DNA from: Haliclona indistincta
Taxonomy: Eukaryota > Porifera > Demospongiae > Haplosclerida > Chalinidae
DNA length: 64,000 nucleotides
Direction: 5' to 3'
Assembly: GCA_964017065.1 (NCBI GenBank)
Contig: OZ024783.1
Coordinates: 13,514,040-13,578,039 of the forward strand
Shown: in pieces, positions 12,274 through 24,700 of the stretch
Layout: the number at the start of each line of letters is the position of its first letter
Numbering within the stretch: position 1 is the stretch's first letter
Position numbers and translations under genes: made by a program
The notes under the pieces: model-generated
Databases searched by the model: none
Seen by the model: only the letters and a program-made list of their open reading frames with translations
What the model was told of the DNA's origin: nothing

Positions 12274-12439
12274 GAAGTAATGGTACTGTATACGAGATTG
12301 GTGAGAAGCCCAAAAGACAAGAGGTCGAAGTTCAACTGATCTGGTGTACATGTATTTGTGGGTCAGTGCTCAGAGTTTCACAAGTTAAGAGATTCAGAAG
12401 AAGCACTAGATTTATTGGTGGAAACAAAGACGGCACAGT

Positions 12440-12660
12440 GCATGCATGGTATTGAACTGCACTTCACTGAAAAAGAAAAAAGGACACAAACAAGAAATTA
12501 AAAAAGATTTCTATCGAAATCAAAAGGATGTACATGTATAGTGATGAAGAAATCTAGTACTGGTCCACAATGTAAACCAACAAGGAACAAGTATGGAATG
12601 GAAACACGATTGACTTGCTAACAGACCATAGATCCCTACATCAGTGGCTGCTGAGGTTAA
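12440..12660 (+). repeat. Single-arm relative of the foldback element, unit 1
   Basis: This stretch matches one arm and the adjoining sequence of the foldback elements found in unit 2 (TTTCTATCGAAATCAAAAGG through CCCTACATCAGTGGCTG) but has no opposite arm. The same single-arm version is at 55340-55550 in unit 2, so it predates the duplication. It keeps CTGGTCCACAATG, the variant seen in the foldback copy at 59507. Confidence 0.7.
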
Positions 12661-12689
12661 GCTAGTTGCTGTTGACTGTTTGCATTGTC

Positions 12690-12838
12690 ATGAGTGCATT
12701 GTACTGTGCTTAGAGGATCTCATAGTGTATGTGTATTACAAGCCCTTGTCTCATTCCAGTACAGGAACCAGCCCAAATCAAGACCAGTAGTCTTCTGACC
12801 ACAGATTCAAATGTGTGTGTTTATGATCATCAGTCATT
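12690..12838 (+). pseudogene. Inverted copy of the last intron and last exon of the ROCO-death gene, unit 1
   Basis: Read on the plus strand this matches the minus strand of about 15725-15880: the end of the last intron (CATTCCAG acceptor) and the last exon. Here the exon is frameshifted; in unit 2 (55662-55729) it is open and ends RFKCVCL then a stop. The inverted pair brackets about 3 kb of GA/CA-rich spacer. Confidence 0.65.
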
Positions 12839-12855
12839 ACTAGCTAGGTGTGTGA

Positions 12856-13200
12856 TCAGCTGTTACGTTTACTTTTAGGAGAGTACTCAACAGACCAATC
12901 AGATAAGACAGGATCCGGAGTTAGTCCCACTGTGTCATGCGGAGTTGAAGAAGATGAGTCAGAAAGCTCTTCTTCAGACATTATTTCTTCCATCTTCTTC
13001 TTGGTATGCAGCCACACCTTCGAGTGCATTTCTTGTAGTACGAATCTCGTTAATAATGTGTCAGCACCCATACAAGAATCATTATTCTAAACCTCATAGT
13101 ACCAATCATACTTCTCTGACACATTGTAATGTACTAGCTGCCATAACATGTGAAACAACAGATGAGAAACAAGCTAGAAAGATAGCACGTCATTCATGAT
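12856..13200 (-). pseudogene. Minus-strand C-terminal exons of an unrecognised gene, unit 1 (degenerate)
   Basis: On the minus strand the C-terminal sequence SSSTPHDTVGLTPDPVLSDW then SVEYSPKSKRNS and a stop is shared with unit 2. Unit 1 has a one-base frameshift and a TGA where unit 2 reads CGA in the preceding exon (HHERRAIFLACFSS). I do not recognise the family. Exon boundaries are uncertain. Confidence 0.35.
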
Positions 13201-13256
13201 GTGCTGTGTGTAGTGTGACAACACCAAACAGTATACAACTAGAGTTCTAATGAACA

Positions 13257-13660
13257 CATACCCGTGCGCTGAGCTAGGAGCTAAACACGACTACTCCTGC
13301 ATTACAGCAACACGCACGTTATTTAATGGCTCTGACGTACTGTAAATGTGAGACTGAGTGAGGACATCGACAATTGATAGGAGGTTGGGTGACACACCCA
13401 CAATACCGTAAGTATATACTCTTACAAGTACACGTAGCTTTCGATAGCCATGGATTAGCCGCTCGAACAAGGCTTGCCAGCTCAGAAAACGTCTTCATAG
13501 GACTATAAATTCAGTGAAGAAGCTGTAGAGAGTGTTTTCGTGGAGAATTTCGAGCGGTGAGACGTAAACAAGCGTGTTTTTTTGATGACACACACACACA
13601 CACATACCTACCTACCGACGGACACAAACGCATAACCCTGGCGCATACTGCGCACGGGTA
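13257..13660. mobile_element. Presence/absence element with short terminal inverted repeats
   Basis: About 400 bases present here and absent at the matching point in unit 2 (near 56148). The ends are TACCCGTGCGC and GCGCACGGGTA, an 11-bp inverted pair. No coding capacity seen; it contains a CA microsatellite (13588-13604). Looks like a MITE, though the empty site in unit 2 also lacks about 30 flanking bases. Confidence 0.5.
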
Positions 13661-13778
13661 ATGAAGAAGAGAGGACAGTAACTATAGCTACAGAGAGATG
13701 ATGATCAGGATGATTTAGTAGAGCAACTGAGCTGACACTGAGTTATGATACTACTCTGATACTCACTGCAGCTAGAGG

Positions 13779-13872
13779 GAGAGAGAGAGGGAGGGAGAGA
13801 GGGAGAGAGGGAGGAAGGGAGAGAGCTAGGGAGGGAGGGAGAGAGAGAGGGGGAGTGAGGGAGGGAGAGAGA
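13779..13872. repeat. GA-rich low-complexity tract, unit 1 (first)
   Basis: Imperfect (GAGG)n/(GA)n purine run. Long apparent reading frames here (PSLP/SLPP repeats on the minus strand) come only from the repeat. The unit 2 partner at 56257-56338 is split by a hAT element. Confidence 0.9.
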
Positions 13873-15724
13873 ATGGAGTGAGAGAAAGCAGGTAGGTAAT
13901 ACATTGAAAACTGCAATAAATTTGCGCATGAAAAATGACTTGCTTTTTGAAAGCTTGGAAATGTTTTCGCATTCAAATTTGAAAAGCATAAAATTTTTCA
14001 GCAGACTGCAACATGACAATTTTCACACAAAATTAAAAGTTCTGGTCCTTTAAATTTTTTATTAAAATTATGAGACAAAAATAATTATTAATTTAATGAT
14101 AGAAAAATTCTACTTTCATGGTTTGTTTATGGTACATGTAGCTACAGTGACCAGACTAAGAACCGGGACTGTCATTCATCCACCCGATAGACTTACCTAT
14201 TAACTATTTGGAGAAGGGGTGATGTGGTGGAACTCTGTGATTATAATTGGTTGTACTTGTAATCTTACATTTTCATCGCATGATTTGTACTTAAATAAGC
14301 TAGTTTTGCATTTCTGTAATAATATTGTTCTATGGTCTCAATCACTGAATACTGAGACCTTAACCTACCCTACATTAAGTGTTAACAATAACAACTTCTT
14401 TTTGTCACATGCTGAATGGAACAGCAGTATTATGCAATTACTACTGATCTCTCTTTCCATTGTATATATCGTTGTCTACATAACCATTAAAATTAAATTT
14501 ACCTGAAATTGACTGCGCTGCACTAAAGATGAAAAGAGTATCCAGTCAGCCGTGAGCGAGTGCATTGAAGTTAGTAATGACAGTCTCCCTTATCGTCTCC
14601 TCAATGATAATAATGAAGTTAATATTAGCAACAGCTACAGAACATTTTGAGTGTTTGAGAAAACTTTGGTTTTATAGCTTTTCTGAGTGTTTTTATTAAA
14701 ATAATTTATATTGTTACAATTTTCAAAACCACAAACAAAGTTAATAATAAACATGTGCTTGGTGGTAATACTGAATTACAATAAGAAGAATGTGAGGCTG
14801 AGAGGAGTGCATGGAAGAGGATTTGAAATGACTGTAAATGGACCACGATATGGAGCTCATCATCTAACCAGCACGATTTAGTAGAGGAACTGAGGGAGAG
14901 AGAAGAGGGAGAGAGAAGAGAGAGAGAGGGAGGGAGAGAGGGAGGGAGGGAGGGAGAGAGAGGGAGAGAGGGAGGGAGAGAGGGAGGGAGAGAAGGAGGG
15001 AGAGAAGGAGAAAGAGAAGGAGAGAAAGAGGGACGGAAAGAGGGAGGGATCGAGGCAGGGAGAGAGGGAGTGAGATAAAGAAAAAAGATTGAATCAAAAC
15101 TGAAATGAATTTTGCGCATGAAAGATCACTTTCTTTGTGAAAGCTTCAAAATGTTTTCGCATTTAATTTAATTTGAAAAGCATAAAAATTTTATAGCAGA
15201 CCGAAACATGATTTTTTCACACAAAATTAAAAGTTCTGGTCAAATTTCTACTTTCATGGTTTGTTTATGGTACATGACAGTGATTACAGCTGTTCTTACA
15301 AGATATTGTTTAGGTGTCAATGCAGAACAGTGTGTATGGTTTACCATCAATCTCCAGTGGTTTCCAGGAGCTCATCAGGAGGTGGTGACACGTGAGCTAG
15401 CTGAGCACTGGCTGGTGGTGAGAACTGATCAGGAGAACAGTGGGTCAGTTCATCATCACTCATAGTACGAGAGACAGGAGGAGATGAGGTTGGTGAGGAG
15501 AGGAGAATGGTAGAGCAGAGGAGGGAGTGGTGTCTGTGACAATGATAGACACAACTAACAACAGTATGTACAGTACATGATACACTACAGTACAGTGAGT
15601 GAGTGTATGAACACTACTACACACAACACAATGTAACTATCACTAACACACACACGCACGCATGCACACACACACACACACACACGCACACACACCTAAT
15701 AACGAAGACTTGAGTGATTGATGA
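13873..15724. other. Spacer with second GA-rich tract and CA repeats, unit 1
   Basis: Contains a second purine tract (14886-15078) and a CA/CG microsatellite (15645-15692). Two 45-55 base stretches after the two GA tracts resemble each other (GCGCATGAAA... to CACACAAAATTAAAAGTTCTGG), so the spacer itself arose partly by duplication. One minus-strand stretch (about 15388-15530), with SDDELTHCSPDQFSPP and VSPPPDELLETTGD, is conserved in unit 2 with few amino-acid changes and may be a proline/serine-rich exon, but I could not assign it to a gene. Confidence 0.5.
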
Positions 15725-18700
15725 TTATAAACACACACACTTGAATCTGGGGTCAGAGGTCACTTGTTTGGGGACAGGTTCATGTACTGGAATGGAACAA
15801 TAACAAGGGATAGTAAACACATACAGTATGAGATCCATTAGTAACCTCTCAACACACTACAATACACTCATGACACTATGTCTCATACCTGGTGCAGTGG
15901 GTGAGTAGACTGCTCTGACATTACTAGCAACACTGTCCAGTCCCATTGCCCTCAAAGCTGTGATCAGGTCAGTCCAAGATGCGTCAGGAGAACTCTTCAA
16001 CCAAGCATCAAACATCTCAGCTTTCAGTCTGTCCGGTCCATGCATATGGTAGGTGAGTTCTATTCCTCGTAGTTGGCTCATTGTGAGACCCAGTCGTCGA
16101 CCAAGACCATGCCAGTCAGTGACACTACTGACTGCTTCAAGAAGCAGGTTCACTGAGAGAGGAGAACCTGAGGAAAAAAATACTGAACTACATTATTATG
16201 AAAAGATAGGGAACTCACCAAGTGTTCCGCCACTATGACTAACACCACCAGCAGCAGCTATGGATAGCTGTGTAGCTGTGTGACAGCTCTCCAGTTCAGT
16301 CACCTCCTATATGTATACAAACAAACAAAGAGTAGTATAGATAGTTTCGTGGCAAAGGTGTGATGGAAAGTTCGCGGCTAATATCGACCCAAAACTGCGG
16401 AAATGACGACAGAATTATGACGTCATTTCCGCAGTTTTGGGTCGATATTAGCTGCGAACATTCCATCACACCCTTGCCACGAAACTATCTATAAGCTACA
16501 ACACACATATACTTACAGTGAACCAGCACTTGTGTTTGTTCTCTAAACCAACTGGTCCTCCTCGACAATCTCGTATAGAACAGATCACTTGTTGTGGCTT
16601 GTTCTTTGAGAAGCAGCGTGCAGGATGAGGGCGTCTACCTGACTGCACAGCGTGAGGACAGTAGAACCCAAAGTCCCAGTGCACATCTCGAGTGTGAGGA
16701 TAGAGTGAACCAACTTCACAGAACATTGTCCACAGCTGGCGACGACACTCCAGGATCAAGCGTGGGTTGATGACGGCATCAGTAAGAATACGAATCTCCA
16801 CGTGACTAACCAGACTACGAATCTCAACATGAACCAATTCGTCTTCGCTATCATCATGAAAGTAAAAGCGAATTCGATTTCTAAATCGATTGAGCTCATC
16901 CAGTCTCCAATTCTTATCTTGAGAGAATCTGACGACTGAGGCCTGGAACTGGCCAAGAGGGACAAAGCCAGTAGCTGGTATGAGGAGGAGAGGAGAATAG
17001 AGGAGACCAGAGAGGAGCTTGGGGTCGCTGGACTCTATCGTCACATTGTGGTCGGGGTAGAGGAGGCACGGCAGGAAGTACACCTCTTCTTCACTAGCAG
17101 ATTTCACATTCTTGTAGAGGATATAACACGACTCTAGTAGCTCCACAATCTCATCAGTCGGGATTCCCGCCTCGTCAGTACAGGATTCACTGCATGCCTT
17201 GTTCATCAGACGATGAGAAACCTCTCCTGTGAGTCGCATGTGCTTAGCTGTCTCTGGTTCCCCTCTCACTGCTCCAAATGCAGACACAAACAGCTCTGCT
17301 GGCGGCTTCATAATCGGGTTAACATTCACAATAACACGCTTGCCAAGCTTCTTCAACCGACCATAGTAAAGGATAGTGCCAAATTTGTCATGCAGGTACT
17401 GGAGGACACCTTTCTCTCCGAGGAGGTCTTCTCTGGAAATGCCACAACACTCAGCTATTACTACACACTCTTCTAGAGAGCACCATCCTGGAGATGGATC
17501 GAATCTCATACGCAGTATCAGGTGGAGCAATAATGCACCTGTTGGAACCTGCTGTGGAGTAAACCGCTCGTCGACTATTCTTGTTATCAGTTCACGAAGA
17601 CCCTCAATATCGCTGGAGTCTGTACTCACATTGTTGAGTGGATGAATGTATCTCTTCTCCTCTCCTGGCTTGTTGACTGAGCACAGAACATCTCTCCTCA
17701 TGAAATAGTCGTCTTGGAAGGATTGCTGAATGGAGTGGTCTAGAGTGAGAACAGCTGCCTCACTGGTCTGGTCCAGGTGAGTGCCAATGAGAATGGCTGC
17801 CGGCTTGTGGTCTGGACTAGTCTGGAGTGAGGAGATGCTGCACAGAGCACGCTGGATGATCTCTCTGATAGTGTGCTCTGACTCATACTGTATTGAACTG
17901 GACCCATCAGCTCTGTACACTACTGTGTAGGGGGAATCTAGATCGTGAGTGACGTCGAAGAAAATCATATTTAGTGCCATGCCGTGTAATAGGAGAGGTA
18001 GGATCTCGTGAAACTCTGGCTGGCCACCAATATCGATAAAGTGAAGAAAAGAAAGAATATCTGTATTCTTGAGGAACTCCTGGATGGTCTCCCAGTCCTC
18101 ATCTTTGACTAATTTAGTGAGTGCGGTGGCCACTAGCTCATCTCGTGTGCGGTGAGTAAGATTGTCCCAATCCTGTACTAGGGTGGCAGGACCAGGTAAG
18201 CTGCTGGCAGCAGTGGATGGTCTGGTAGTGGACCTACTGCTGGAGGGTGCTGCAGGGGACTTCAGAATATGGCTGCACAAAGCACGGCACTGTTCCTCCA
18301 GTCCCTGGCTCCTCCACCCTCCCTCAGACAAGAGCACAGATGATCGGTCAATGTCATGATACAACTGGACAGTAATTGGAGCGTCAATACCGGTACTGGG
18401 AACAATCTCGTCTGCTGATATGTGAACGATCTCGTGAGTGAGACGACGTCGTGCTGTGGTTTTACCGACACGAGATGGTCCGATCATGAAACCCTTGAGT
18501 GATCGTACTGGTACACTACCCTGCTGCTGAATGTGTTGCTGTATAATACCTCTCTTCACAACACCTACACATCAAGAATACCAGTAATACATCATGTATC
18601 ACTAACACAATGAAGCTATTTACATAATACATGTCACTTTGATTGTAAACACAATATTAGACCACGTACATATCAACAGCATTATCAAAAAATATATATT

Positions 18701-21700
18701 ATATTAAAAATATTTATTCCAGTGGACGATCCAGGTGAGAGAATCGAGGACCAATTCCCCCTTCGTGTGTTCTCTATAATTCTTATTCATGGATATTTTT
18801 ATCTATAGCCCTTAGATCAAGGTTGAACTGTCCTCATTGCTTTGCAATGGTTTTGCATTATCGTCAAAAATGAGCGTACATTGGGTTCACTTCGAAAACA
18901 TGACAGTATCAAAATGTGTAATAATTTCAGTCATATCTACATGTTTAGTGTCAGGAGCTTATCATTCCAAGGAGTGTACAACTTCGAATAGTGTAGTGGT
19001 ACTAGCACAAATATCTAGACTCTAGCAAGCTGTAACATAAAGTTAGCAGGCTACGAGCATGCACACAAGATGCAGATCATGAATTTTGCACATAGAAAAT
19101 TAAGTAATTTCAATTAGAAATTTTCATCCAAGCGCTATGCTCGTGGCTAAGTTAGCCTCTCGTTTATTGGTATCCTTTATCCGTCCCTGTGTAGTATAGT
19201 ACAAAATTAATCACAAACTGCGCTGCATGGCAGTAATGTTTGAATCAATTAAACAATGCTTAACTTTTTAGTTACTAAATTATTTCATCGAAAATTTGAT
19301 ATGCTTTAAACTGGTAGCTAGTTTAATTGTCTTGTAATTTTCTACAAAATGCAGTACGCTAGCTGTTCCAAACTAGCACCGTTTTCTCCTGGCATATGTC
19401 AAAGTTTACGAACATGTACTAAATTCCATGTTGGTCCCACTTCGGAACTGAAGCCACTTAAGTTTGTGTACAAGCACAGGCCGCAAATTAAAAACAACCT
19501 ATGGTACAGTGCAACCTCTATTATCTGAACAGCTCTGGCCACAAGAAATTTTTTTAATTCTTTTGGACAAGTGAATTGTTGAATAATGAAAAAACATTAC
19601 TTTAGATGATTCATATAATCAACTCACAAGGCTAGCGTGCAATTATATTCACAATGCGAATCTGTCGATAAACTAGTTCATACTCGGATAAATGGGGTTG
19701 GGATAATCAAGGTTGCACTGTTCTCTGACTCTATACTGTATACTAACAATATAGGTTCATTCAGTACTCATGTATAAGCCTCCCCAGGCCACACCCCTCC
19801 CATTATTAGCAATCGAGGTTTGATGCATGGCCTGGTTACACTAACACTTAAAATTGGAAGCTAGTTGAGGAGCTTCTTGTTTCTGTTCAGCGTCTTACTA
19901 ACTCGCCATCTCTTGACCCAGTTGCTGAGAAAACCACTGCTCCGATTAAGCGTTGTTTTCATCCTGACAAAGGTAGTAAGGAAAAGCTGATTGTCAAGGA
20001 TAGACCTAACCAGCCACTAAGTCAGTCTACAAAAAGAAATATGGTTCCACTACTTGGGAAAAGGAAGATTTGGGGCACCAGAAGGTTGAGTTCTGCTAGC
20101 ACAATTTCTGAAACCATTGCTCGGTGTACTAGTCTAAATGTGAACGACATCCAAGTGAAGAGGAAGTTCTCGGGGCTGTATGGAAAGGAAACTAAGTGGT
20201 GGTTTGTGGTCTCTGGTGAGGAATCTACACTAAATTCTCTCGAGAATGAGTGGGAGAGTGTCAAACAGCAACAAAATTGGAAAATTCTGCCCTGTTTGGC
20301 TTTCGCTGATAATTCTCTCATTGTTTCTCATTCTACTGTCCAACCTTTTGTTAGTGTTTCCCAGTCGGTACCAGTGCAGATCCCATCTCCTCCTAATCCT
20401 GCCACTACCCACTCTGCTGATAGTCCTGGTGGTTCGGGTGATGGACGTCACATCAATAGTGATGTATCTCCCACTGTTGAAGCAAACTCTACTGCTATCA
20501 ATTCTGACTCATCAAATCATCCCTTATCTTCTCAATCAGTGCCTTCCTCTTTGCCTGCTAATGTGCCCAAGTCTCTCTCGCCAAGCTGCTCTTCGAATGG
20601 TGACAACCTTCCGAGTACCTGACTACAACAGATGAATGGTGTCTATAATGATTTTAGTGAGTCCCAATGATTTTAGTGAGTCCCAACATTTGAAAATTCT
20701 GTATTACAATGCTAGGAGTTTATCTCCTAAGATCGATGAACTAAGAGCTAATGTATTGTTTCATAAACCTGACTTAGTGTGCATTGTTGAAACTTGGCTC
20801 TCTGACGATATTACTGACAGTGAGATTTTCTTGTTTAATTACCAAATTTTAAGGCTGAATCGTAACAGACATGGTGGCGGCATTCTAATATTCATTCATT
20901 GCTCTCTTTCATACAAGCTATTATTACTATTTCTGTTACTAAGGTTTTTTTAAATCATACTTCTTGTATTTGCCTTTTTTATCGCCCCCCTTAATTCATC
21001 TCCGTCTCTATTTTTGATAACCTTATTACCACTATTCAGTTAGTTCATCCTGTTAAATTTTCTACCTTTATTCTTTTAGGCGATTTTAACGTTAATTTTC
21101 AGAACTCATTACACCCTTTATTTTTGTATTTAAGGTGGCGGTATACCCGTTTTTATGAATATTAATGAGCGACTTTCTTCTATCTGCAGCTCGTGACAGA
21201 GCAACGCTAGCAGCGTGAAACTCGCTCTTTTTCTAGCCAAAAATCTCTCTTGGCTAACCGTGCAGCAAAGGTTACAAGCTGAAATTCGACTCTTATAAAC
21301 CATTCCTAGGTGCTGACGAAGAGTTTTGTTGACTCACGCTGAACGTAGCTGTTCTGTGCATCGACAAACATGGACGTCACTGCAAAATCAGCCATGATTT
21401 ACAATGTAAAAGTGTTTTTCTTAAAATCAGAAAAAGTAAATGCAGAAAACTCTTTGTCAGCACCTAGAAATGGTTTGAAAGAGTCGAATTTCAGCTGGTA
21501 ACCTTTGCTGCACGGTTAGCCGAGAGAGATTTTGGGCTAGAAAAATGCGTATCCGTACGATGTCGATTATTCCTAAATTATTCCTTGGTGTAGAATATTG
21601 TGCAACGTTTCAAGCTGCATTATACATTGAGACACACTCATTGATGCATCAGAGCGAGTTTCACGCTGCTAGCATTGCTCTGTCACGAGCTGCAGATAAA

Positions 21701-24700
21701 AGAAAGTCGCTCATTAATATTCATAAAAACGGGAATACCGCCACCTTAAATGATATTTTACTCATTTTTTCATTAAAGCAGGTTGTATCATCATATCTGC
21801 CCTAACGCAAATACCTCTCTTATTGACTTAGTCATGTTGTCTGAACCACTTCTTCAAAGTTGTGTTACTGTACCTCCCTTAGCCTCTTCAGACCATCTCG
21901 GAGTCTCGCTTGTTGTCGAGTGGAAAGTTCTATGTCGTTCCTTTAAAAATCCTTCCAGAATAGTTTGGATTTACAAGACTGGTGACTTTGCTAGGGCCTG
22001 TGAGTTAATTGATGATTTTGATTGGGAGTGTGTGTTTTCTGATGATGTTGACTCTTCTGCAAGTTCCTGGTCTCTGGCCTTCCTTGAAATAATGAATGAG
22101 TGCGTCCCTCAGCGTGCCTTGAGCCTACGAAAGAATTTACCCTGGCTTACTAATGACATCACCAGGCTTATACATCAGCGCAACACGCAGTATCAGATAG
22201 CTAAAAAATCTAATGATCCCTCCCAGTTTGCCTTATATACAAAACGTTGCGAAATAAAGTTGTTGAAATGCTCCGCTCAGCCAAAAGGAATTATTTTAAT
22301 TCTCTGTCACCCTCAAACATTTTTGGAAATCTGTCAAGTTGTTGAAGAAGCAACCAACTCAGATCCCTTCACTATAAAAAAAATTATTATGGTGAATCTG
22401 AAGCAACTACAAGCAATGAAAAGGCTGAAATACTAAATTCTTTTTTTTTCAAAGTATTGGAACTACTCCGTAGCACCCCTTCATGACAATTCTAAAGTTT
22501 TTGTTGCAAGCTGTCCTGATTATCTACTTTGTACTGTTGAAGAGGTCATGCTACTCATCAATGATCTTGACATTTCCAAATCCAGTGCTACAGACGGTAT
22601 TTCTGCACAAATGCTTAAATCTACTGCTTTAAGTATATAGCTCCTTCTTTGACTAAGCTCTTCAATATCTCAATCTCAAATGGTCGTTTTCCTAGTTTGT
22701 GGAAAAATGCTATTGTAGTGCCCATCCCAAAACCAACAACTGACAAATCCAGCCCTTCTGGCTATAGGCCTGTTTCTCTTCTCCCTATAATAAGCAAGCT
22801 ACTTGAGAAGCATAATTATTCTATTATTTCTGATCACCTAGCTGAGACCCAACCACTTTCTAATTCACAATGGGGGTTTCACAAAGGTATGTCTACTGTT
22901 ACAGCTGTATTTATCTTTAACCCATGAGTGGTTGATGAAACTTGACGATAATCAAGAAATTTCCTGCATTTTCTTTGATTTTAAAAAGGCCTTTGACAGC
23001 ATACCCCACGCATTGCTCATGGGTAAATTAGATCTTTTGCATCTTCCCCAGTTTATTCTTTCATGGCTAGACAGTTATCTAACTAAACGCCAACAGAGAG
23101 TGGTGGTGGATGGTGTTGCATCTGAGTTTATTACTGTAGTATCTGGAGTACCACAAGGTTCTATTTTGGGGCCACTTCCGTTCTTGATATACATCGACAG
23201 CATTTCCCAAATCCATCTTTCAATCAACAGCAAGCTTGTACTGTATGCTGATGATATTCTTCTTTACAAAACAATTTCTGAGGCCTGTGACTTTTCTTGC
23301 CTACAAGAGGATGTCAATCGTATTGATTTCTGGTCCTCCAGCAATGCTATGACTTTTAATGTTTCCAAATGTAAACAGATGTTATTGTCTCGAAAGCGTA
23401 ATCCAACTACTCCTACACCAATGTTGTTAAATGGTGAACCCTTGGAAGTTGTTAATTCCTATAAATATTCGGGCTTTGTGATAACCTCTGACCTTAGCTG
23501 GAGTTCTCACATAAATTATATTTGCAGCAAGGCTAAGAAAATGTTGGGTATGCTGTACCGGCAATTTTCAAATCATTCTAGCGAGCCTGCAATGATTAGA
23601 CCTTATCTAACACTTGTTAGGCCAGTTTTAGAATATGGTGCTGAAGTGTGGCACCCGCATCTTATTAAAGATATTCAGGCACTTGAAAATGTGCAGAAGT
23701 TCGCACTCCGTATTTGCTCTAAACAATGGCAGATGAGTTACCCTGACCTGCTCAATGATTTCCAAATTCCAACCCTGGAGAATCGGCATTTATTTTTGTC
23801 TCTTCGTACATTTTTTAAAATTGTCAATAAAATTAATTACTTTCCTCTTGCTCTTATCCCACCTCACACCCCTTTATCTGTTTTACGCTCATCTAATCCT
23901 TATAACTATTCTGTTTCCTTTTCCCGTACCACTAGATATTCTAACTCTTTCATTTTACGTACTTCAAAACTCTGGAATAACTTACCTGTAGATATTAAAT
24001 CATGTATACAAACTTTAGACAATTTAAGATCTTATCTCTTGTCTATTTCTGTAACTTAACTATTTTTTTCCACACATCTTACATTAGCGTTTAGCTATCA
24101 TGTGTGAGTATTGTAAAAAAAAAACAACTAAAATAATTATTGACACACGTATACCATCAGAATTCATACCTGAAAATAAGAGAATCTTACAGCGCATTAA
24201 CACTGGAGCTGAAAACGGTTTTTGAACTGGTTTATGTTTTAGTGTAAACAGACACAAAACTGTTCCAACCTGCTAATGTAAAAAGAATCGTTCCAGAAGA
24301 AAACGTTCGTGACACTAATCTGGGAAGTTAGAACTATAAGTATTATAATTATAGCGATACACAAGGACGAGTGAAGATGGCTAGAGTCCGCAAGACTAGA
24401 GTGAAGGACGAAGCGGAGCCACTGATTGAACTATGGAGCCAAACGACGTCCTAGGGCATTTCATCGCCAAACTGCTGTGTTATAAGTGTGTGAACTGAGT
24501 CGTATAAGTTGACTAGCCTACAGTCTGCTTCGAGGATTTCACTAGACTTTGTTAACATTGTGTTTTGGAAACATTATGATTGCTGTAATCTGGTGTGTAT
24601 CAAGGTTTATATAAGCCTGAGTTTAGCTATAAGCTAAAATAGATTCATTCAGTACTCATGTATGATAATTCAATCATGATGTTAGTGTGTAGGTAACATT

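Larger units (their letters stand above)
19751..24663 (+). mobile_element. LINE retrotransposon (CR1/L2-like), with 25-bp target-site duplication
   Basis: A direct repeat of 25 bases with one mismatch flanks the element (19751-19775 and 24639-24663). Between them lie an ORF1-like region, an endonuclease (LKILYYNARSLSPKIDELR, LGDFNVNF), and a reverse transcriptase ending in a CR1/L2-style C-terminal domain. A run of A near 24115-24124 may mark an internal or original 3' tail. It sits in antisense orientation within an intron of the ROCO gene. Frameshifts and stops show it is dead. Confidence 0.85.

Noticed and set aside
12270..12640. Coding-looking stretch with LLTDHRSLHQW, resembling an RNase H motif
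   Set aside because: The similarity is short, several frames are needed, and the sequence is explained by the arm of the foldback element.
13705..15119. Open frames rich in SLPP/PSLP or REGE
   Set aside because: They lie in the GA-rich purine tracts and their length comes from low complexity.
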